A DNA stretch of 5,787 bases from contig CAYJHI010000051.1 of NCBI GenBank assembly GCA_964370085.1, positions 1 through 5,787 of the forward strand. The letters are read 5' to 3'. Below, piece after piece: positions 1-5,781 of this stretch (its first letter is position 1; each line of letters opens with the position of its first letter). The position numbers were made by a program, and so were the translations under genes. This DNA is from CARZYU01 sp964370085 (lineage in GTDB: Bacteria > Bacillota_I > Bacilli_A > RF39 > UBA660). The notes beneath the pieces are model-generated. The model did not search any database, was not told where the DNA came from, and was given only the letters and a program-made list of their open reading frames with translations.

Positions 1-1163
1 TTATCTAATTGATAAGTTTCACTACAAATAACTTGAGACTTACCTTCTTCATTGTTTCTATTATCTTCTACTAGTACACAAATTTGATTTGTTGCACTAC
101 TATTTTTGATTTTCACTTCATTATCTTGAGGTAATTCTTTTTTAGGTGTACATGGTTCTGTATCAACACAATATAATGTTGCTTTAATACCTGTATTACT
201 ATAATCAGTTACGTCAACGATAACATTAAAGTTCTTTTTAGCCCATCCGTTTTCATTGAAAACTTTGTCAACTTCTTTTTCTAATACAAAGTCTACAGTT
301 GGAGCATCTGCTTTAACAATAATTGTTCTAGTTGCAATTGTCTTATTACCGGCATTATCAAATACTTTATATTGTACTTCATAAGTACCAGCTTTTGTTA
401 AATCTAATTTAATTCCATTAACTTTTTTATCTAATTCAACACCTCTAGTAGTATTAACTCCAGATGATTCATCTGATACTTCTACTCCAGTTGTAAAATC
501 GATATCTTTAAAAGCTGTATTGATTTCTACTTCAATTGTTTCTAATCCAGTAATTACTGGTTTAGTTTTATCAATATAGTATGGGTCAGTACAACTAATT
601 TCACTTAAAGTTCCATCTACATACTCTACTTGAGCACATAATCTTTGGTTAATACCTTCTTTAAGTATTTCTTTGTAGTTTAGTCCCATTGAATCAATTG
701 TTGAATAGTTTTCAGTAGTAGTTAAATTAGGAGTTTCATCAGTTGTTACTCCCCAACTTATTGTACTGATTTCTTTTTGTAAATTTGTAGCGATAATAGC
801 AATTCTAATGTTAGTATCACTCCAATTTTTACCATTTAATGATTCTTTTAACACTTCAAAATTGATTGTTAAACCATCTTCATCTGGTGTTGGTTCTTCA
901 TTTTCCTCATCAGTTTCATCAGTATCGTCACCTGGTACTACCACTGGTGGTATTACTGGATCTCCAACAAAACCAATTCCTCCATCACCAAATGGTAATA
1001 GAACAGTGTCATCTTCTGTTGTACCACTGTTATCTGCTGTTTCATCATTATTTCCTTCATTGTTTACCGGTGTAAGTCCTTCTTCACCAGGATTCGCAAA
1101 TGTAAAGATAAATAAACTCATGAAAATAAATAAGGCAATGGCTGTTATTTTTCTCTTACTCAT
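1..1163 (-). CDS. Secreted cell-surface protein with Ig-like domain (C-terminus outside window)
   Basis: This is an open frame of 387 complete codons from ATG at 1163 to the left edge, with no stop, so the protein is partial. The start is supported by GAGGAG at 1170-1175, 6 nt upstream. Residues 1-23 form a signal peptide: K3-R4-K5, a hydrophobic core at 6-20, and a likely type I cleavage site after T21-F22-A23. Residues 24-98 are an acidic, Pro/Gly/Thr-rich linker, probably disordered or wall-spanning. Residues ~200-285 look like a bacterial Ig-like domain (DUF5011/Big_3 type), with the typical ending GTYEVQYKVFDNAGN at 259-273. It is flanked by two related modules (~99-198 and ~289-387) with Cys pairs C176/C191 and C362/C380, plus C332/C338. 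The role is inferred as surface display, adhesion or matrix. No wall anchor (e.g. LPXTG) can be judged because the C-terminus is missing. It is the last visible gene of an operon, 26 nt after the signal peptidase gene, which may process it. Confidence 0.85.
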   Translation of the reverse strand, partial: MSKRKITAIALFIFMSLFIFTFANPGEEGLTPVNNEGNNDETADNSGTTEDDTVLLPFGDGGIGFVGDPVIPPVVVPGDDTDETDEENEEPTPDEDGLTINFEVLKESLNGKNWSDTNIRIAIIATNLQKEISTISWGVTTDETPNLTTTENYSTIDSMGLNYKEILKEGINQRLCAQVEYVDGTLSEISCTDPYYIDKTKPVITGLETIEVEINTAFKDIDFTTGVEVSDESSGVNTTRGVELDKKVNGIKLDLTKAGTYEVQYKVFDNAGNKTIATRTIIVKADAPTVDFVLEKEVDKVFNENGWAKKNFNVIVDVTDYSNTGIKATLYCVDTEPCTPKKELPQDNEVKIKNSSATNQICVLVEDNRNNEEGKSQVICSETYQLD

Positions 1164-1169
1164 AATTTT

Positions 1170-1175
1170 CTCCTC
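1170..1175 (-). promoter_or_regulatory. Ribosome binding site of the surface-protein gene
   Basis: GAGGAG lies 6 nt before ATG 1163 and fixes the start immediately before a classic signal peptide. The 26-nt gap after the signal peptidase stop contains no hairpin or promoter, so the gene is probably co-transcribed with it. Confidence 0.8.
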
Positions 1176-1189
1176 TTTTTAATTTTATT

Positions 1190-1717
1190 TTATTCAATCA
1201 CTTTAAATTCATTTAAAGGCCAAATCTTAATTAATGTTTTTCCAATGATATCTTCTTTAGGAATAAGCCCTATGTCTCGACTGTCTAATGAGTCTCCTCT
1301 GTTATCTCCTAAAACTAAATACATATCTTCTGGAATAGTCTCGTGTCCTAAGTCACTGAGTTTAAAATCATCTGTTATCATTCCTTCATAGATGTTTTCT
1401 GTATAAGCTTTATCATCTATATATAAGATGTTATCTTTATACTCTATTTTCTCACCAGGAAGTCCAATTATTCTTTTGATCAAGAACTTTGAATCATCAT
1501 AACTGAGTGCTACTACATCATTTCTTTCTACTCCAAAAAAGACATAATGTACTTTGCTTAACAATAATATATCTCCATCTTTTAAGGTAGGTTGCATTGA
1601 AGGCCCCACTACTTGTTGTAAAGAGATAACATATATTACTAAAACTAATATTATAACGATAACAATTAGGTATTTAGATGCATCTATAAAGAATTCTTTT
1701 ATATCTCTAAAATCCAT
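1190..1717 (-). CDS. lepB: Type I signal peptidase (S26 family, bacterial P-type)
   Basis: This membrane serine peptidase removes signal peptides from exported preproteins on the outer face of the cytoplasmic membrane. The 175-aa length matches the short Gram-positive SipS-like enzymes. A single N-terminal membrane anchor spans ~15-33. The conserved boxes follow in order: VVGPSMQPTL at 36-45 with nucleophile Ser40, NDVVAL at 66-71, FLIKRIIGLPGEKI at 78-91 with general base Lys81, and GDNRGDSLDSR at 137-147. The Ser/Lys dyad marks the prokaryotic type rather than the SipW/ER type, which uses His. The enzyme appears intact and active. ATG 1717 lies 1 nt after the TAA of the upstream 99-aa gene (TAATATG). 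Its own Shine-Dalgarno is weak (GAGAGAAGAA), so translation is probably coupled. The next gene encodes a signal-peptide-bearing surface protein, suggesting a dedicated substrate. The family assignment is very secure; the exact paralog name (sip/lepB) is not. Confidence 0.96.
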   Translation of the reverse strand: MDFRDIKEFFIDASKYLIVIVIILVLVIYVISLQQVVGPSMQPTLKDGDILLLSKVHYVFFGVERNDVVALSYDDSKFLIKRIIGLPGEKIEYKDNILYIDDKAYTENIYEGMITDDFKLSDLGHETIPEDMYLVLGDNRGDSLDSRDIGLIPKEDIIGKTLIKIWPLNEFKVIE

Positions 1718-1718
1718 A

Positions 1719-2018
1719 TTATTCTTCTCTCATTTCTATGAAGAATGGTCCAAACTCTCTAGCTGTAATTGAATCTCTTTCATAGTTATAAACTTTATAA
1801 CCAAGTCCTATGCATTCCGTTACTTTACCATCTTCATATTCATATTCTTTTTGTTCAATGCAGAACCATGGATCATTTTCAGTTCTAACCATGATAAATT
1901 CAATTATCCAAATAACTGCTAAACCGATAATAGCAATCCAAAATACGAAATTAAAAATAGTTTTAATAATTGAAAAGTTTTTTTCTTTATCAGTGTACAT
2001 ACTCTTATCTTCCATCAT
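1719..2018 (-). CDS. Small single-pass membrane protein of unknown function
   Basis: I do not recognise a named family. The 99-aa protein has a short hydrophilic N-terminus (1-16), one long hydrophobic segment at ~17-44, and a ~55-residue soluble tail. The tail contains C53 (in DPWFC), an acidic stretch at 55-67, C69, and the compact motif CIGLGYKVYNY at 69-79. It ends in REFGPFFIEMREE. If the tail is extracytoplasmic, C53 and C69 could form a disulfide; the flanking charges do not settle the topology. It is the first gene of an operon with a type I signal peptidase (1-nt gap) and a secreted surface protein, so a role at the membrane in export or envelope assembly is inferred from position only. 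GGGGAGG at 2024-2030 lies 5 nt before ATG 2018 and 8 nt before the adjacent ATG 2015, so the second Met is an equally good start. Confidence 0.85.
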   Translation of the reverse strand: MMEDKSMYTDKEKNFSIIKTIFNFVFWIAIIGLAVIWIIEFIMVRTENDPWFCIEQKEYEYEDGKVTECIGLGYKVYNYERDSITAREFGPFFIEMREE

Positions 2019-2023
2019 GTAAG

Positions 2024-2030
2024 CCTCCCC
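2024..2030 (-). promoter_or_regulatory. Strong ribosome binding site of the 99-aa gene
   Basis: GGGGAGG precedes two consecutive ATG codons (2018 and 2015) by 5 and 8 nt. The spacing slightly favours the second ATG, which would give a 98-residue protein. Confidence 0.85.
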
Positions 2031-2038
2031 TCATTATA

Positions 2039-2067
2039 ATTTTACCAAACTGTCGTTTGTAAGTCAA
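2039..2067 (-). promoter_or_regulatory. Sigma-A-type promoter of the 99-aa/signal peptidase/surface-protein operon
   Basis: On the minus strand, -35 TTGACT (2062-2067) and -10 TAAAAT (2039-2044) are separated by exactly 17 bp. Transcription would begin near 2032, just upstream of the GGGGAGG site, leaving a very short leader. A TATAAT directly after the -10 (2033-2038) would start transcription inside the Shine-Dalgarno, so it is less likely to be the main -10. The spacer contains an inverted repeat, listed separately. Confidence 0.65.
2046..2059. repeat. Inverted repeat in the promoter spacer (candidate operator)
   Basis: CAAAC-tgtc-GTTTG is a perfect 5-bp inverted repeat with a 4-nt centre, lying wholly inside the 17-bp spacer of the operon promoter. 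The octamer CAAACTGT that forms its left part recurs as a direct repeat at 2069-2076, 23 bp away and immediately upstream of the -35. The arrangement suggests a binding site for a transcription regulator, but no regulator gene is visible in the window and the arms are short. Confidence 0.4.
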
Positions 2068-2068
2068 T

Positions 2069-2076
2069 CAAACTGT
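2069..2076. repeat. Direct repeat of CAAACTGT upstream of the -35
   Basis: This is a second exact copy of CAAACTGT; the first is at 2046-2053. Copies start 23 bp apart, about two helical turns, and flank the -35 element of the operon promoter. It is a possible second half-site for a regulator; chance is not excluded in AT-rich DNA. Confidence 0.35.
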
Positions 2077-2144
2077 GCAATTCACTACTTGTTTTTAGAC
2101 ATAGTCCTAGTAACAATCTAGTATTGCCTATATTACCACAAAAT

Positions 2145-4586
2145 CTACATTTTTGCAACACTTTTCTTCTTTTCAACCTTTTTCTGGTTTCTTTTGTGAT
2201 TTTTGTTTAAGTAGAATATCAATATTGTAGTAGACATTATTGATATAAAAATTCCAATTGATATCCCTGGTTGCTGATATGTAAATTCTATTTCATACTC
2301 ACCTGGTTCTAATTCAATTCCTAAAAAAGTATCATACAACTCTTTTGTTTCAACTGATTTTCCATTTACTTTTACTTGCCATCCTTTTTCATATGGAATA
2401 GAAGTAAATAGAGTATTAGTTTCATTTACTACTATATTTGCTTTAACATACCCATCCTTAAAAGTAGTTGTATTTAGTTGTTCTTCTTTTAACACCTTTA
2501 TATGTTGGTCTAAGTTATCTCGATTTAATACAAATAATCTAGGATTATCTATATCAAACTCTCCTTCTTCTGGAATATAGTAGTTAAAACTAAGATTATT
2601 ACTATCTGTATAATAGGTATGTAAATAGAAATTATTGGTAGAACTGGTACCTACTTTTTTAAAGTATTCATTATTTATATATATATCATAACTGCTATTT
2701 TCTTTAATATTGGTTTTTTCCAAACTAAAGAAATATTGGTTCTTTTTATCATATGAGAAAGTTCCATCTTCGTTTACTACTACTTCTTGATATACATCTA
2801 AATCTAGTCCACTCATACTTTTAATTAATTCATTTTGATTTAAAAACGATGACTCGGTTGTAGTTACTTCTGTATTTTTACTCATGTATCCAATAGATAA
2901 AGCATTTGTATTTTGATATGTCGTTTCGTACAGATTATCATAATAATATAGTGGATAATTAGATATAAGATATTCTATTCCTAAAATACTATCTAAAACT
3001 GGCAGTGGAATATAATCATAATCAAAAGTTGAGGCTCCATATCCGTATATATTATAAAAGTCACTATTTAAATTGTTAGTAGATAAGAAACTACTTGTAC
3101 CATTATAATTTAAATAATAAGAATTATTATAGTTACCTGCAATATATATTTCACTACGGTAAAATTCTTCATTAGCTAACTCATCTATTTCTTTAAATAA
3201 AGTTCCTTTGTCTTCTTGTTCTATATATATACTTTCTGTGGCACTAGTCTCTTTTGTATAATCATGAAACGTATAATAAAAATTCACACCTAATTCTATG
3301 ATAATTAATCCTAGAATAAGAATACTCAAGTTCTTGTATCTCATAAAATATAAAGTTACTAAATATGCAATTAGAAATAACGCACTTACTATAAGAGAAA
3401 ATAAACTAAGTGTTCCCATTAGAAATGGGGGTATCATTATTAGAATTAAACTTCCTACCATATAGAAATATTTTTTACCTATATTATTAATATGTAAATA
3501 TGACTTCATAGCAAGGAAAATAAGAAACAAGTTAAACATAAATACAAATCTTCCGTTAAAAGCATTTGGCGGACTAAAGAAATACCAAATGAAATTTATA
3601 GGACTTACTACGATACTTAAAATCAAAATTAAAATAATACAGCCTGATAATATTTTTTCTTTTGATGTTATTTTTTTATTGACAAAATACATTATAATTA
3701 ACGGAAACATAATCATACCTAAATATAATAAATAACTATGGATATTAATTATATTATCTACCTCTTGAGTAAACATCAAACTGTTAGAGAAGAAGTCGAT
3801 AAAATCTAAATTAAGAAATGGATAATCAATATTTACTTCTCTTGTAAAGGTCAGAATCGATAAAATATTAGGATAATGGATGAACATTGTACTTAGGCCT
3901 GTTAGAACAGAAACTATAATAAATTTTATTAGTAAACCTTTATTTTCTTTTATGTTTCCTTTTTCAAAATAACGATATAAAAAATATATAATGCTGAATA
4001 GACATACCATGAAGCCCATATAGAAGTTAGAATAAATCATTAAGAATAAACTTATTACATATAACAACACTTTCTTCTCTTTTACTAATTTATCTATTCC
4101 TAACATAATTAAAGGGGTTAACAAAAAGGCATCTAACCAAATTATATTGAAAAAATTACTGATTATGAATAGAGAAAAAGTATATAAGAAAGTTAAGGAT
4201 AATATTTTTACATTATCTTTAAAATGATACTTTAAATAAATAAACATCGTTAAGGAAGAAGCTGCTAGTTTTATTATAATATTTAATATAATAAAATGAT
4301 AAATATTATCAAAGAACAAGACTAGTAGATTAAACGGACTCAATAAATAGTAGCTATAGGTACTTAACATTGATCCACCTAACGCTTTAGAGAAAGAATA
4401 AAAGATATTGCCATCTCCTATTAAAGCATTTTTGAATTCAAATAATAATTTATAATATTGTTGATACAAATCAGACAATAATAGATTGTGTTCTCCAGAG
4501 AATATTCCATTCAACAACAAAATAAGTCCAATAATAACTATTGGTATTATAAAAGCTAATATATAATATTTATATTTCTTCAACAT
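2145..4586 (-). CDS. yfhO: YfhO-family polytopic membrane protein (probable GT-C-type glycosyltransferase)
   Basis: The 813-aa integral membrane protein has the layout of YfhO proteins (Pfam YfhO). In Bacilli these are implicated in adding sugars to lipoteichoic acid or other envelope polymers from lipid-linked donors on the outer membrane face. After a first helix (~8-29) comes the exposed loop with LLLSDLYQQY at 35-44 (D39 typical of the GT-C acidic site) and ALGGSMLSTYSYYLLSPFN at 68-86. About a dozen helices follow to ~438, including SNFYMGFMVCLFSIIYF (186-202) and NAFNGRFVFMF (341-351). Residues ~440-773 form a Tyr/Asn-rich extracytoplasmic domain with EFYRSEI (474-480) and LDSILGIEYLIS (531-542). 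It closes with the family's Ig-like IPYEKGWQVKVNGK (730-743) and PGEYEIEFTY (761-770), a final helix ~775-793, and a Lys-rich cytoplasmic tail. The length is normal for the family and the gene is intact. The start is ATG 4586, with a weak AAGG (4597-4600) upstream. The actual acceptor polymer is not shown by the sequence. Confidence 0.9.
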   Translation of the reverse strand: MLKKYKYYILAFIIPIVIIGLILLLNGIFSGEHNLLLSDLYQQYYKLLFEFKNALIGDGNIFYSFSKALGGSMLSTYSYYLLSPFNLLVLFFDNIYHFIILNIIIKLAASSLTMFIYLKYHFKDNVKILSLTFLYTFSLFIISNFFNIIWLDAFLLTPLIMLGIDKLVKEKKVLLYVISLFLMIYSNFYMGFMVCLFSIIYFLYRYFEKGNIKENKGLLIKFIIVSVLTGLSTMFIHYPNILSILTFTREVNIDYPFLNLDFIDFFSNSLMFTQEVDNIINIHSYLLYLGMIMFPLIIMYFVNKKITSKEKILSGCIILILILSIVVSPINFIWYFFSPPNAFNGRFVFMFNLFLIFLAMKSYLHINNIGKKYFYMVGSLILIMIPPFLMGTLSLFSLIVSALFLIAYLVTLYFMRYKNLSILILGLIIIELGVNFYYTFHDYTKETSATESIYIEQEDKGTLFKEIDELANEEFYRSEIYIAGNYNNSYYLNYNGTSSFLSTNNLNSDFYNIYGYGASTFDYDYIPLPVLDSILGIEYLISNYPLYYYDNLYETTYQNTNALSIGYMSKNTEVTTTESSFLNQNELIKSMSGLDLDVYQEVVVNEDGTFSYDKKNQYFFSLEKTNIKENSSYDIYINNEYFKKVGTSSTNNFYLHTYYTDSNNLSFNYYIPEEGEFDIDNPRLFVLNRDNLDQHIKVLKEEQLNTTTFKDGYVKANIVVNETNTLFTSIPYEKGWQVKVNGKSVETKELYDTFLGIELEPGEYEIEFTYQQPGISIGIFISIMSTTILIFYLNKNHKRNQKKVEKKKSVAKM

Positions 4587-4608
4587 ATTTTCACTACCTT
4601 ACTAATTA

Positions 4609-4637
4609 AGTTTATCAAAATAATAAAAAAAAGACAA
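4609..4637 (-). promoter_or_regulatory. Possible promoter of the YfhO gene overlapping the upstream terminator
   Basis: On the minus strand, TTGTCT (4632-4637) and TAAACT (4609-4614) are 17 bp apart, each matching the sigma-A consensus at 4 of 6 positions. The -35 would lie inside the right arm of the terminator hairpin and the U tract would be in the spacer. Only ~38 bp separate the end of the U tract from the YfhO start, so a promoter here or read-through is needed for expression. The match is weak. Confidence 0.3.
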
Positions 4638-4650
4638 ATTATTTGTCCTT
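4625..4650 (-). terminator. Rho-independent terminator of the HExxH-protein gene
   Basis: On the minus strand the 15-bp perfect palindrome GACAAATAATTTGTC (4633-4647) is followed by eight T (4625-4632). The stem can be extended by a G-T wobble and two A-T pairs with AAG (4648-4650) on the 5' side. The palindrome contains the TAA stop (4639-4641) of the preceding gene, so its left arm encodes the last residues (D-K). The stem is short and AT-rich but the U tract is textbook. Confidence 0.75.
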
Positions 4651-5541
4651 ATTATCTAACTTATATTTAGGTGTTGTGATTATTTTTTGATAGACTTTGT
4701 TATATTCTTTATTACTAATAGGTAATCCATAATAAAGTCTAGTTGGAAATGAATATTGTCTTGTTGTATGAAAAAAACACTTTTCAGCATCATCACTATA
4801 CCAATCAAACATTTCCATTTCACTTAAATTTCCATTATTTTTCATGTATTCAATAAACGGACCATTGAAGAATGGATTAACTCTTCTTCGGTTTTCTTCC
4901 ACATAACCAAATAGCATTTCTTGATTAAAAAGTGTTTGATAGTAGTTTAGTAAATTAGGTGTCTCTAATGGATTGCCACTTAAAACATTAACAATTGTTT
5001 GATAAGCTTTTATTTCGGCCATTCTCTCAGTTGGTGAATTAAAATATTGTTGTTCATAATTAGTAATAGCTTGTTCACTTTTTAGAATAATTATAGATGA
5101 GTTTTCTTTATTTGTTGACTTAGTTAATAACTGATTATATCTATTAGGATCACTTATAGAGTAAATTGATGATTCTATACTCTTCTCTTCTTGCTTTATT
5201 TTCTCTTCTAAAGCATGATTACATTCATGTAATGTTATTGATGTGACTATTGCATTTTTCAATAACTCTTGTTCAAACTTAGTCAGCAGTTCAAAGTATA
5301 TTAATCCATCGTCAATATATCTGGTTATTCCTTCATAAAAAAATTCTATTTTCTTCTCTTTTATGTAAAATGTTGCGGCTTCATCTTCTAAACCGGTCTG
5401 ATAGAAATCGATATGAGTTAAGTAATTTTGCAGTGAAAGTGAAGTAGAAAGTATTTGATACTGATTTTCAATCAGTTTCTTTATTCCTCTTTCGGTAGTT
5501 ACGTTACCGGTCATAACACTATTAAGTAATTGTTTATGCAT
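4639..5541 (-). CDS. Putative HExxH zinc metallopeptidase, family not recognised
   Basis: The 300-aa protein has no signal peptide or membrane segment, so it is likely cytoplasmic. Residues 101-112 (SITLHECNHALE) contain HExxH (H105, E106, H109) within a helix-like stretch, as in zincin peptidases. The segment SPTERMAEIKAY (169-180) offers a glutamate (E172 or E176) ~65 residues downstream, as expected for the third zinc ligand of a gluzincin-like fold. Other features are an N-terminal part with a beta-strand-like FYIKEKKIEFFYEG (58-71), charged helices at 111-121, and a conserved-looking C-terminal TRLYYGLPIS (267-276). The substrate is unknown, and I cannot assign a MEROPS family. The start at ATG 5541 is supported by GAGGTGAT just upstream. 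It has its own promoter and terminator, so it is probably monocistronic between the ftsW remnant and the YfhO gene. HExxH can occur by chance; the paired downstream Glu motif raises confidence to moderate. Confidence 0.8.
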   Translation of the reverse strand: MHKQLLNSVMTGNVTTERGIKKLIENQYQILSTSLSLQNYLTHIDFYQTGLEDEAATFYIKEKKIEFFYEGITRYIDDGLIYFELLTKFEQELLKNAIVTSITLHECNHALEEKIKQEEKSIESSIYSISDPNRYNQLLTKSTNKENSSIIILKSEQAITNYEQQYFNSPTERMAEIKAYQTIVNVLSGNPLETPNLLNYYQTLFNQEMLFGYVEENRRRVNPFFNGPFIEYMKNNGNLSEMEMFDWYSDDAEKCFFHTTRQYSFPTRLYYGLPISNKEYNKVYQKIITTPKYKLDNKDK

Positions 5542-5544
5542 TAT

Positions 5545-5552
5545 ATCACCTC
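5545..5552 (-). promoter_or_regulatory. Near-perfect ribosome binding site of the HExxH-protein gene
   Basis: GAGGTGAT is an almost complete anti-16S match ending 3 nt before ATG 5541, with the AGG core 7 nt away. It fixes the start. The core also forms half of an 11-bp palindrome CACCTgAGGTG (5547-5557), which could mask the site in the mRNA. Confidence 0.85.
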
Positions 5553-5574
5553 AGGTGGCAATATAGTAACACAC

Positions 5575-5603
5575 ATTTTATTAATTTACTATACTTTTGA
5601 TAA
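5575..5603 (-). promoter_or_regulatory. Probable promoter of the HExxH-protein gene
   Basis: On the minus strand, TTATCA (5598-5603, 4/6 to the -35 consensus) and TAAAAT (5575-5580, 5/6 to the -10 consensus) have a 17-bp spacer. The -35 overlaps the last codons of the ftsW fragment. The predicted start is near 5568, giving a leader of about 27 nt. Confidence 0.45.
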
Positions 5604-5717
5604 AATACTGTAATCGATAAGTTGTTTAGTTATACTTAAAACTATTCCAATACTAGCAAGAGATATAAGTAGACTTGAGCCTCCATATGATAAGAAAGGT
5701 AGAGTTACTCCCGTCAC
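5589..5717 (-). pseudogene. ftsW: C-terminal remnant of an FtsW/RodA (SEDS) protein
   Basis: The minus-strand frame ending at TAG (5589-5591) encodes VTGVTLPFLSYGGSS followed by a hydrophobic helix, SLASIGIVLSI, and a short tail ending in ILSKV. This is the signature C-terminus of SEDS proteins, the lipid II polymerases that act with class b PBPs in septum or side-wall synthesis. VTLPF favours FtsW over RodA, which usually has a Pro in place of the Thr. In intact homologs the segment is preceded by LLP and ~350 more residues. Here the codons just upstream read N-Q-I-Y, and the frame meets TAA at 5739-5741. All other minus frames to the right edge also contain stops. So only ~43 codons remain next to foreign-looking sequence. 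No start codon belongs to this fragment. Alternatives to true gene disruption are an assembly joint at a contig end or a second, intact ftsW elsewhere. Confidence 0.8.
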
Positions 5718-5725
5718 GTATATTT

Positions 5726-5758
5726 GGTTAGCACTTTTTTATGGTTACACTTTTTAAT
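5726..5758. repeat. Imperfect tandem direct repeat, 17 + 16 bp
   Basis: GGTTAGCACTTTTTTAT (5726-5742) is followed without a gap by GGTTACACTTTTTAAT (5743-5758). The second copy lacks the G after GGTTA and one T of the T run, and otherwise differs only near its end. It lies just beyond the point where the ftsW homology stops, consistent with a mobile-element terminus. Confidence 0.7.
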
Positions 5759-5767
5759 TAGTCTATT

Positions 5768-5781
5768 TTATTTTAAAATAA
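5768..5781. repeat. 14-bp AT-only palindrome at the right edge
   Basis: TTATTTTAAAATAA is a perfect palindrome in the AT-rich segment beyond the ftsW break. It could be part of a terminator or element end, but A/T-only palindromes are common in such DNA. Confidence 0.35.

Noticed and set aside
808..1182. Plus-strand open frames opposite the surface-protein gene (Ser/Pro-rich and His/Leu-rich products)
   Set aside because: They are shadows of the acidic, Asp/Glu/Thr-rich codons of the real minus-strand gene. They have no ribosome binding site and low-complexity products.
1554..2022. Plus-strand open frames opposite the signal peptidase and 99-aa genes
   Set aside because: The minus-strand genes have strong sites and recognisable motifs or membrane segments. 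The plus frames have neither.
2033..2038. Perfect TATAAT as -10 of the three-gene operon
   Set aside because: It would place the transcription start within the GGGGAGG site. TAAAAT at 2039-2044 has the better 17-bp spacing to TTGACT.
2085..2144. Terminator after the YfhO gene
   Set aside because: Only a weak bulged hairpin (CAAT/ATTG with outer GTAA/TTAC) is visible and no T run follows on the minus strand. Read-through into the next operon cannot be excluded.
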